A DNA stretch of 64,000 nucleotides from DATAEY01 sp045805565 (GTDB lineage Bacteria; Actinomycetota; Thermoleophilia; Solirubrobacterales; Solirubrobacteraceae). A model generated the notes under the pieces. The model was not told the DNA's origin. It saw nothing but the letters and a program-made list of their open reading frames with translations, and made no database searches. Location of the stretch: the NCBI GenBank assembly GCA_045805565.1, contig JBJMKZ010000025.1:124001-188000 (forward strand), in the 5' to 3' direction. This document shows positions 16,261 to 23,515 of this stretch, piece by piece; the first letter of the stretch is position 1, and each line of letters begins with the position of its first letter. The position numbers were made by a program, and so were the translations under genes.

Positions 16261-17166
16261 GTGAGCGCTCTGGAGCGACGCATAACGATCAGCGCGGTCG
16301 TCGTGCCCTTCGCGGGCTTCCTGGTTGCCGTTGCCCTGCTCTGGGGCGGCCTCGTCTCCGGCCGTGACCTGGCCATCCTCGGCGTGATGTACGTCGTGGT
16401 CGGCTTCGGGGTGACGATCGGCTTCCATCGCCTGTTGACCCATCGGTCCTTCGAGGCGCCCACCGCGGTGCGCGCGGCTCTGGCGATCCTGGGATCCATG
16501 TCGGTCCAAGGGGCGGTCATCCATTGGGTCGCCGATCACCGCAAGCACCACGCATACGCCGACGAGCAGGGCGATCCCCACAGCCCGCACACCACGGGCG
16601 GGGCCGGATGGCGCGCTGTGCTGCGCGGCATGTGGCACGCTCACACCGGCTGGCTGTTCGACCGCGCCGAGCGTGCCTCGGCCCGCCGCTACGCGCGCGA
16701 CCTGCGCGAGGACCCGATCATCGGCTGGGTCGACCGTCTGTTCCCGATCTGGGCAGTGCTCGGGCTGCTGATCCCCTTCTTGGCGGGCTTGGTGCTGTCG
16801 GGGGGCAGTCTCCCCGCCGGGGTCACGGGCCTGCTGTGGGGCGGCCTGGTGCGGGTCTTCCTGCTGCACCACGCGACCTGGAGCGTCAACTCGATCTGCC
16901 ACATGTACGGCACGCGACCGTTCGTAACCGAGGACCAGAGCGCCAACAACTGGGCGGTGGCGCTCGTATCACTCGGTGAGGGCTGGCATCACAACCACCA
17001 CGCCTTCCCGACATCGGCGCGCCACGGCCTGCGGCGCGCTGAGCTCGACCCGTCGTACGCGATCATCTGCCTGATGGAGCGTCTCGGCCTGGCGCGGAAC
17101 GTCAGGCGCCCGGCGCCGGCCCAGATCGTCCGTAGGCTTCCCGCCACCCAGGCCTCGGCAGGGTGA
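16261..17166 (+). CDS. Acyl-CoA/acyl-lipid delta-9-type fatty acid desaturase
   Basis: A 301-residue membrane di-iron desaturase. The three histidine boxes are complete: GFHRLLTHRSFE (H-x4-H, residue ~59), DHRKHHAYAD (H-x2-HH, ~97) and EGWHHNHHAFP (H-x2-HH, ~240). Four membrane helices surround them (SAVVVPFAGFLVAVALLWGG at 11, VMYVVVGFGVTIGF near 42, LIPFLAGLVLSGG near 171, and a fourth near 190). Its role is to introduce a cis double bond into saturated acyl chains and so control membrane fluidity. GTG start. The next gene follows after 3 nt, so the two form an operon. The divergent PucR-type regulator and the palindrome between them suggest regulated expression. Confidence 0.9.
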   Translation: MSALERRITISAVVVPFAGFLVAVALLWGGLVSGRDLAILGVMYVVVGFGVTIGFHRLLTHRSFEAPTAVRAALAILGSMSVQGAVIHWVADHRKHHAYADEQGDPHSPHTTGGAGWRAVLRGMWHAHTGWLFDRAERASARRYARDLREDPIIGWVDRLFPIWAVLGLLIPFLAGLVLSGGSLPAGVTGLLWGGLVRVFLLHHATWSVNSICHMYGTRPFVTEDQSANNWAVALVSLGEGWHHNHHAFPTSARHGLRRAELDPSYAIICLMERLGLARNVRRPAPAQIVRRLPATQASAG

Positions 17167-17169
17167 GCG

Positions 17170-18183
17170 GTGTCTGGTCCACGCGCCGCCTCGGCTCCCG
17201 CCGCCGCTAGCCGCAGACCCCGTCGCAACCCTCGGTCGGTCCCCGCCGAGGAACTCGTGCCCCGCCACGAGGAGATCGTCCTGCACGGTCATCGAGTGAC
17301 CTACCGGACCGCCGGGCGGGGGCCGCTGGTGGTGCTCATTCACGGGATCGCCGGGAGCTCGCAGCAATGGGACGAGGTGATCGGCCTGCTCGCCGATCGC
17401 TTCTCTGTGCTGGCTCCCGATCTGCTCGGCCACGGGCGATCCGCGAAGCCGCGCGGAGACTATTCGCTTGGCGCCTACGCCGTCAGCGTCCGCGACCTGC
17501 TCATCGCGCTGGGCCATCGCCGGGCGACCGTGGTCGGCCACTCGCTGGGCGGCGGGATCGCCATGCAGTTCGCCTACGAATATCCGGTCTTCTGCGAGCG
17601 CTTGGTCCTGGTCTCGAGCGGTGGCCTCGGCCGCCAGGTCCATCCGCTGCTGCAGGCGGCCACCCTGCCGGGAGCCGATGTGGTGCTCCCGCTCATCACG
17701 AGCTCCCGGCTGATCGCCGCCGCCAGCTTCGTGGCGCAGCGGCTCAGCCGCCTCGGCCTGCACACCGGGCCGGATCTGGCCGAGATGGGTCGGGGCTATG
17801 CCTCGCTGGCGGACACGGGAGCGCGACAGGCTTTCCTGCACAGTCTTCGTGCCGTGATAGAGCCGGGCGGCCAGCGGGTGAGCGCCGTCGATCGCCTCTA
17901 CCTGGCCGAGATGATGCCCTCCCTGATCCTCTGGGGCGGCGCCGATCCGCTCATCCCGGCAGAGCACGCCGCCGTTGCCCAGCGCAGGATGCCGGGGAGC
18001 CGGCTCGAGGTATTCGAAGACGCCGGCCACTTCCCCCAGCTCGAGGATCCCATCCGCTTTGCCAAGGTGCTCGGCGACTTCATGCAGAACACCGAGCCGG
18101 CCGAACTCGACTTCTCAGACGAATATCTCGAGGCGCTTCGCAGCCTGATGCGCGAGCACGCCCGCATCGCTGAAGAACCATAG
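17170..18183 (+). CDS. Alpha/beta-hydrolase fold protein
   Basis: A 337-residue alpha/beta hydrolase. The oxyanion-hole HG is in VVLIHGIAGSSQQWDE near residue 55. The nucleophile Ser lies in VVGHSLGGGIAMQFA near 120. The acid is in LILWGGADPLIP near 257, and the catalytic His in FEDAGHFPQLE near 283. All members of the triad are present, so it should be active as an esterase, lipase or epoxide-hydrolase-like enzyme. An Arg/Pro/Ala-rich N-terminal 30 residues precede the fold. GTG start at 17170, only 3 nt after the desaturase stop. A role in releasing or handling fatty acyl groups is likely by context but unproven. Confidence 0.86.
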   Translation: MSGPRAASAPAAASRRPRRNPRSVPAEELVPRHEEIVLHGHRVTYRTAGRGPLVVLIHGIAGSSQQWDEVIGLLADRFSVLAPDLLGHGRSAKPRGDYSLGAYAVSVRDLLIALGHRRATVVGHSLGGGIAMQFAYEYPVFCERLVLVSSGGLGRQVHPLLQAATLPGADVVLPLITSSRLIAAASFVAQRLSRLGLHTGPDLAEMGRGYASLADTGARQAFLHSLRAVIEPGGQRVSAVDRLYLAEMMPSLILWGGADPLIPAEHAAVAQRRMPGSRLEVFEDAGHFPQLEDPIRFAKVLGDFMQNTEPAELDFSDEYLEALRSLMREHARIAEEP

Positions 18184-18370
18184 TCGCGACGGACGGGCGG
18201 CGGCCGGCCTCCGCGGGTGTGGGAAGCTGGTCCGCCCTGACCCTTCCAAAGCGTTCAAGATGATGGACGTGCAGCCGTCAAGCCATCCAGCGGGGCAGGT
18301 GGTCCGGCGCGCCACGGGCGCGGACAGGCAACGTTCGCGGGGACGTCCCGGCGCACTCCCCGGGCGTGCA

Positions 18371-18376
18371 TAGGCT
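18371..18376 (+). promoter_or_regulatory. -10 box, leaderless-type promoter
   Basis: TAGGCT lies 6 nt before the ATG at 18383 and drives the beta-phosphoglucomutase/GH65 operon. Confidence 0.45.
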
Positions 18377-18382
18377 CGACGC

Positions 18383-19126
18383 ATGCTCGGTTTGCCTCCG
18401 GGCGTCAACGCCTGCCTCTTCGATCTGGACGGTGTGCTCACCCAGACGGCGAAGGTCCACGCCGCCGCCTGGAAGCAGATGTTCGATGACTACCTGCGCG
18501 AGCGAGCGACGCGAGCCGGCGAGTCGTTCGTGCCCTTCGACCCGGTCCACGACTACGACGAGTACGTGGATGGCAAGCCCCGCAATGATGGGGTGCGTTC
18601 CTTCCTGGCTTCGCGTGGCATACAGCTGCCGCGGGGCGACGCGGACGATCCGCCGGAAGCGGAAACCGTCACGGGCCTCGGCAAGCGCAAGAACGAGATC
18701 GTCCAGCGGATGATCCGCGACCACGGGGTGGCGCCCTACGAGGGGTCGGTGCGCTACGTCGAGGCCGCGCGGGCTGCCGGCCTGCGCCGCGCCGTGGTTT
18801 CCTCGAGCACTAATACGCGCGGGGTCCTCGCCGCCGCCGGCATCGACGGCCTCTTCGAGCAGGTGATCGACGGCACCGTCGCCGAGCGCGAGCGCCTCAG
18901 GGGAAAGCCGGCTCCCGACACCTTCCTTGCGGGCGCCCGCGCCGTCGGCGTCGCGCCACCCGAGGCTGCGGTGTTCGAGGACGCGCTCGCCGGCGTCGCG
19001 GCCGGCCGAGCTGGGGGCTTCGGCCACGTGGTCGGGGTCGACCGCGCCGGCCAGGCGCAGGCGCTGCGCCAGCACGGCGCCGACGTCGTCGTGACCGACC
19101 TCGCCGAGCTGCTCGAGCGCCCGTGA
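18383..19126 (+). CDS. HAD-family beta-phosphoglucomutase
   Basis: A 247-residue HAD hydrolase-like mutase that converts beta-glucose 1-phosphate into glucose 6-phosphate. Motif I is ACLFDLDGVLTQTAKVH, with nucleophile D14 and acid D16. The cap domain contains YDEYVDGKPRNDGVRSFL near 53, the substrate-specificity region of PGM-like enzymes. Motif II is AVVSSSTNT near 136, the motif III Lys is in RGKPAPDTFLAGA near 173, and motif IV is AVFEDALAGVAAG near 195. Its stop overlaps the GH65 start (GTGA), giving strict coupling to the enzyme that makes its substrate. A trehalose-phosphatase role is less likely because of the neighbour and the mutase-type cap. Confidence 0.88.
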   Translation: MLGLPPGVNACLFDLDGVLTQTAKVHAAAWKQMFDDYLRERATRAGESFVPFDPVHDYDEYVDGKPRNDGVRSFLASRGIQLPRGDADDPPEAETVTGLGKRKNEIVQRMIRDHGVAPYEGSVRYVEAARAAGLRRAVVSSSTNTRGVLAAAGIDGLFEQVIDGTVAERERLRGKPAPDTFLAGARAVGVAPPEAAVFEDALAGVAAGRAGGFGHVVGVDRAGQAQALRQHGADVVVTDLAELLERP

Positions 19127-21546
19127 TCAAGCAAGCCGCGTTCGAGGTGGAGCCCTGGTCGGTTCGCGAGAGCTCGCTTCATCTCGACCTGCTCGCCCAG
19201 TCGGAGTCGGTGTTCGCCCTCGCCAACGGGCACATCGGATTGCGCGGCAACCTCGACGAGGGCGAGCCGCACGGCCTACCCGGCACCTACCTGAACGGGT
19301 TCTACGAAGCGCGTCCGCTGCCCTACGCGGAGGCGGGCTACGGGTATCCGGAGGCCGGGCAGTCGGTCGTCAACGTCACCAACGGCAAGGTCATCCGGCT
19401 GCTGGTGGACGACGAACCCTTCGACATCCGCTACGGCGAGCTGCGCCACCATGAGCGCACGCTCGACTTCCGCGCCGGTGTGCTGCGGCGGCGCGTCGAC
19501 TGGCACTCGCCGACCGGCCAGCGGTTGCAGGTGTCCTCCGTCAGGCTGGTGTCCTTCGTCCAGCGTGCGGTGGCCGCGATCGCCTACGAGGTCGAGCCGC
19601 TGGATGCCGGCGTCCGGGTCGTCGTCCAGTCCGAGCTCGTGGCGAACGAGCCGCTGCCGATCGTCGAGCGTGATCCCCGGGCGGCCGCCGCTCTGGCCTC
19701 GCCGCTGCGGTCCGAGCACTTGTCGGCCCGCGACGCACGGGTGGTGCTGGTGCACTCGACCGCCGCGAGCGGGCTGCGCATGGCCGCGGGCATGGATCAC
19801 CTCATCGAGGGCCCCGCCGGCACGGCGACCCAGGACGCGGAGGCCGACGAGGACCTCGGCCGGATCACCGTCACCGCGGAGGTGGAGCCGGGGCAGCGGC
19901 TCCGGCTGGTGAAATTGCTGGCCTACGGATGGTCGCGCCAGCGCTCGCTGCCGGCGGTCCGCGACCAGGTCGAGGCTGCGCTGGCCGGCGCCCGGCACAC
20001 GGGGTGGGAGGGATTGCTCGCCGCACAGGGCAAGTACCTCGACGACTTCTGGAATCGCGCCGACGTGGAGGTCGAGGGAGACGCCGAGCTCCAGCAGGCG
20101 GTCCGCTTCGGAATGTTCCACACCCTCCAGGCCGGGGCGCGCGCGGAGCAGCGGGCGATCGCGGCGAAGGGACTCACCGGGCCGGGCTACGACGGCCACG
20201 CGTTCTGGGACACCGAGACCTTCGTGCTCCCGCTCCTCACCTACACCTCGCCCGACTCCGCAGGCGACGCGCTGCGGTGGCGGCACGCCACCATGAACCT
20301 CGCCCGCCAGCGGGCGACGCAGCTCGGGCTACGGGGCGCCGCCTTCCCGTGGCGCACGATTCGCGGCCAGGAGTGCTCGGGATACTGGCCCGCCGGGACG
20401 GCGGCCTTCCACATCGGAGCCGACATCGCCGATGCGGTCGCCCGCTACCAGGCGGCCAGCGCCGACGCGTCCTTCGAGCGCCTCGAGGGCCTTGAGCTGC
20501 TCGTCGAGACCGCGCGCCTCTGGCGCTCGCTCGGTCACCACGACGCCCAGGGGCGCTTCCGGATAGACGGAGTCACCGGCCCCGACGAGTACAGCGCGCT
20601 GGCTGACAACAACGTCTACACCAACCTGATGGCGGAGCGGAACCTGCGGATGGCGGCCGATGCGGTCGAGCGGCATCCCGATCGCGCCACGGAGCTCGGC
20701 ATCAACCTCGAGGAGGCGGCCGCCTGGCGTGACGCGGCGGGGGCGATCCTCATTCCCTACGACGAAGCTCGCGGCGTGCATCCCCAGGCGGAGGAGTTCA
20801 CCGAGCACGAGGTTTGGGACTTCACGCGCACCGCCGGCGACCAGTACCCGCTGTTCCTCCACTTCCCCTACTTCGACCTCTACCGCAGGCAGGTCGTCAA
20901 GCAGGCCGACCTCGTGCTGGCCCTGCACCTGCGCGGCGATGCATTCAGCGACGAGGAGAAGGCCCGGGACTTCGACTACTACGAGCCGCTGACCGTCCGC
21001 GACTCGTCGCTCTCGGCCTGCACCCAGGCGGTCGTGGCCGCCGAAGTCGGGCAGCTCGAGCTGGCCTATGACTACTTCGCTGAGGCCGCGCTCATGGACC
21101 TCGAGAACCTGGAGCACAATACCCGCGACGGTCTGCACATCGCCGCGCTGGCGGGGGCCTGGATCTCCGCCGTCGCCGGCTTCGGCGGCATGCGCGACCA
21201 CGACGGCTCACTGAGCTTCGCCCCTCGCCTGCCCGAGCGGCTGAGCCGGCTCGCCTTCCGCGTGTGCTTCCGCGGACGGCACCTGAAGGTCGAGGTGGAC
21301 AACCACCGGGCCCGCTACTCGCTGCTTCGCGGCCAGCCGCTCGAGGTCGCGCACCACCGCGAGGCGCTGACCGTCTCGCCGGGAGAGGCGGTGACGCGCC
21401 CAATCCCGCCCGTATCGTCCCGCGCCGCGCCGGCGCAGCCGCCCGGACGCGCACCCGCGCGGCGGCGACCCGCGGTCGGGCGCAGCCCTGGGCCGGGTAC
21501 CGCGTCGAACGCCCCGGGCGATGAGCGCCGGGGTCGAGGCCGCTGA
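19123..21546 (+). CDS. GH65 disaccharide phosphorylase (trehalose/kojibiose/maltose type)
   Basis: An 807-residue inverting phosphorylase that splits an alpha-linked glucose disaccharide with phosphate to give beta-glucose 1-phosphate. The N-terminal beta-sandwich domain includes FALANGHIGLRGNLDEGEPH near residue 27. The (alpha/alpha)6 barrel has GHAFWDTETFVLP near 358 and IDGVTGPDEYSALADNN near 483, in which E489 of PDEY is the catalytic acid. KQADLVLALHLRGDAF, from about 594, begins the next conserved stretch. It is closer to phosphorylases than to hydrolases because it is coupled to beta-phosphoglucomutase; the exact disaccharide cannot be decided. The last ~65 residues are Pro/Arg-rich low-complexity sequence beyond the usual family end. 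GTG start. Confidence 0.88.
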   Translation: MIKQAAFEVEPWSVRESSLHLDLLAQSESVFALANGHIGLRGNLDEGEPHGLPGTYLNGFYEARPLPYAEAGYGYPEAGQSVVNVTNGKVIRLLVDDEPFDIRYGELRHHERTLDFRAGVLRRRVDWHSPTGQRLQVSSVRLVSFVQRAVAAIAYEVEPLDAGVRVVVQSELVANEPLPIVERDPRAAAALASPLRSEHLSARDARVVLVHSTAASGLRMAAGMDHLIEGPAGTATQDAEADEDLGRITVTAEVEPGQRLRLVKLLAYGWSRQRSLPAVRDQVEAALAGARHTGWEGLLAAQGKYLDDFWNRADVEVEGDAELQQAVRFGMFHTLQAGARAEQRAIAAKGLTGPGYDGHAFWDTETFVLPLLTYTSPDSAGDALRWRHATMNLARQRATQLGLRGAAFPWRTIRGQECSGYWPAGTAAFHIGADIADAVARYQAASADASFERLEGLELLVETARLWRSLGHHDAQGRFRIDGVTGPDEYSALADNNVYTNLMAERNLRMAADAVERHPDRATELGINLEEAAAWRDAAGAILIPYDEARGVHPQAEEFTEHEVWDFTRTAGDQYPLFLHFPYFDLYRRQVVKQADLVLALHLRGDAFSDEEKARDFDYYEPLTVRDSSLSACTQAVVAAEVGQLELAYDYFAEAALMDLENLEHNTRDGLHIAALAGAWISAVAGFGGMRDHDGSLSFAPRLPERLSRLAFRVCFRGRHLKVEVDNHRARYSLLRGQPLEVAHHREALTVSPGEAVTRPIPPVSSRAAPAQPPGRAPARRRPAVGRSPGPGTASNAPGDERRGRGR

Positions 21547-21585
21547 GCGATCGAGCGCTACGCCGGCCGGTGCAGATGCGCCTTC

Positions 21586-22455
21586 CTAGGGCCTGGACCC
21601 GCTTCGGGGCGGCGGCGCGGTGGCCGCCGGGGGCGGCTGGATCTGGCGCTCGGGCTGCGCCCCGGCGCCGACCGCGCTCCAGGCCTTATTCAGCTCGGCC
21701 TGGATGTAGCCCGGGACGATGATGGCCGTGACGCCGACCAGGAACGAGGCGATGATCAGCCAGAGCACGACCATTCCGTTGAGGGTGATCGAGCCAACCG
21801 TCACCTCCTGCGTCCGCTGGACCCGCATGATCGTCTTGTAGAAGGAGACCCACGGCGGGACGAGCAGCAGGAACCCGGGGAAGACCGCCAAGAGCGAGAT
21901 GAAGGCATTGTCGCCGAGACCCGCGACCTGCCTGTCACGGCCTACGTCGACCATCTCGCGATTGATCTGATACCACCAATAGATTCCGTAGATCCCCAGG
22001 GTGATGACGATGAACGCGGGAACCGCCACCGGGTGGCGGATCTTCGGGGTGGGTGCAGTCGACCTCGTCCCACGCTGAATCGGCTCGCCCGTTCCTGGCT
22101 GTCGCTCTAGGTTGCTGGTGACTGACTGAGCGATGCCCGGCGGTCGCTCGCTCGCTGGTGTCCGCGCAACACCGGCCTCGAGAGCCTCGGCCAGTTCCTG
22201 GTTCGCGCCGAGCATTCCGGCCCAGCCGAGCAGGTCCTTGACCAGGAAGTAGGCATCTTTGACCTCGCCCTCGGCCTCGTAGGACACCGACACCCATTTC
22301 TTGAACCCCATCTGCCTCGTGCCGGCCGATCGGACTCGAGCCGAAACCCTCTGCTTGCGGCCGGTGAAGGCGAAGGTGCCGTTCTCGACCGTCACGGTCC
22401 CGCGATCTTCGATGCGGGTGCCGACGCTCGAGCGATACCAGACGTTCTTTGTCAT
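21586..22455 (-). CDS. DUF4234-containing membrane protein
   Basis: A 289-residue protein. Residues 1-75 are a small beta-rich domain (VWYRSSVGTRIEDRGTVTVE), possibly PH-like. A disordered Pro/Gly/Thr linker follows. The DUF4234-type domain begins with PAFIVITLGIYGIYWWYQIN near 150 and contains three or four membrane helices (SLLAVFPGFLLLVPPWV; VVLWLIIASFLVGVTAIIV). The C-terminus is Pro-rich. The ATG at 22455 is selected over the ATG three codons upstream because a TAGGGT box (22463-22468) ends 7 nt before it. Function unknown. The architecture suggests a membrane-anchored sensor or envelope protein. Confidence 0.75.
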   Translation of the reverse strand: MTKNVWYRSSVGTRIEDRGTVTVENGTFAFTGRKQRVSARVRSAGTRQMGFKKWVSVSYEAEGEVKDAYFLVKDLLGWAGMLGANQELAEALEAGVARTPASERPPGIAQSVTSNLERQPGTGEPIQRGTRSTAPTPKIRHPVAVPAFIVITLGIYGIYWWYQINREMVDVGRDRQVAGLGDNAFISLLAVFPGFLLLVPPWVSFYKTIMRVQRTQEVTVGSITLNGMVVLWLIIASFLVGVTAIIVPGYIQAELNKAWSAVGAGAQPERQIQPPPAATAPPPRSGSRP

Positions 22456-22462
22456 GCAGCCC

Positions 22463-22468
22463 ACCCTA
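22463..22468 (-). promoter_or_regulatory. -10 box that fixes the DUF4234 gene start
   Basis: TAGGGT on the minus strand ends 7 nt before the ATG at 22455 and overlaps the alternative upstream ATG, so the downstream start is favoured. Confidence 0.45.
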
Positions 22469-22656
22469 TCCGGGCCACGACGTTCTTCTTCGCCTCAATC
22501 GGGCCTGCCGGGCTCCTCGACGATCATGCACGCGATCAGTCACCAGCGAAGAAGTTGACGTGGAGGACTCGCCCCTCGCCGAGCAGCGCGCCGTCCCGGG
22601 GCGCGCGCGGCCGGAGTCGCGCATGGCGATCCATGCGCCTGCGGTCGCCTGGGTGC

Positions 22657-23388
22657 TCAAATCGTCCCGACAGGCACGAAACGGCCGCGGCGGCGGGTCT
22701 CGGCGATCCGGCGCGCGTCCGGATACCTCGAGCTCAACAGCCGCGAGACTTCACGCTCGACGGCGTACTCGACGCGCACGATCTCCAACTTGCCCGCCTC
22801 CCAGATGAGGTAGGACGCCCGCGGGTCGCCGTCGAACGGCGAGCCGACGCTCCCGCTGTTGGCGACCGTCATCGTGCTCATGCGTCGGATGTATGGGCGG
22901 TGGATGTGCCCGTAGACCACCGTCTGCGCCTCGCACGGCTCGTAGGTCGCGAGCAGCTCGCCCTCCTCGGCGTCGGGCGCCGGCGCCCGCCACAGGTTGC
23001 CGGGGCTCGCGTGAAGCAGGACCAGGTCGTCCTCCCTGTGCTCGTCCGGTAGGCGGCGCAGCCACTCGACGCGCTCCTCTCCGATCAGCTCGCGAGTGGC
23101 CGGCCCCCAGTGGTCGAAGAGCACCCGCACCAGATCGACCAGTCCCGGGGCCTCGTGCTCCTGGACCGCGCGCTGCTCGGGGCGCCAAAGCAACTCGTCG
23201 GTGTTGCCGACGATCCCGGTCCAGTCGAGCTCTCGCACGAGGTCGATCACTTCGGCCGGGTGACAGCCGCCGAGAGCGAGGTCGCCACCCTGCCCGACGC
23301 GGTCGACACCTCGCCGCTGCATGTCGGCGACCACCGCCTCGAGCGCGGTCAGGTTGCCGTGGATGTCCGAGACGATCGCGAGCCGCAT
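22657..23388 (-). CDS. Metallophosphoesterase (calcineurin-like, YfcE type)
   Basis: A 243-residue binuclear-metal phosphoesterase. The full motif set is present: SDIHGN (residues 8-13), GQGGDLALGG near 32, VGNTDE near 59 (the usual GNHD, with Thr for His), LLHASPGNLW near 123, and VVYGHIHRPYIRR near 152. The Thr in place of His in GNTD is common in the MJ0936/YfcE subgroup. Likely activity is on phosphodiesters or phosphomonoesters, with the natural substrate unknown. A TAGGGT box on the minus strand (23422-23427) would give a short leader of about 25 nt. The flanking palindrome at 23430-23454 sits in the -35 region. Confidence 0.87.
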   Translation of the reverse strand: MRLAIVSDIHGNLTALEAVVADMQRRGVDRVGQGGDLALGGCHPAEVIDLVRELDWTGIVGNTDELLWRPEQRAVQEHEAPGLVDLVRVLFDHWGPATRELIGEERVEWLRRLPDEHREDDLVLLHASPGNLWRAPAPDAEEGELLATYEPCEAQTVVYGHIHRPYIRRMSTMTVANSGSVGSPFDGDPRASYLIWEAGKLEIVRVEYAVEREVSRLLSSRYPDARRIAETRRRGRFVPVGTI

Positions 23389-23429
23389 CGCTGTTCAGTT
23401 GCGCATTGACCGGTACCTCCCACCCTATG

Positions 23430-23454
23430 CGAGCCGGGTCACCGCGCCGGCTCG
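23430..23454. terminator. 8-bp perfect hairpin downstream of the MFS/spermidine-synthase gene
   Basis: CGAGCCGG (23430-23437) and CCGGCTCG (23447-23454) are perfect inverted repeats with a 9-nt loop. They lie 62 nt after the stop of the upstream gene and just above the -10 box of the phosphoesterase gene. It may be a terminator or an operator. Confidence 0.35.
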
Positions 23455-23515
23455 GAGTGAAAGGTGGCCCACGGCAAGGCGTTGTCCCACGCCCAATACG
23501 TCGCCGCGGCGAACC

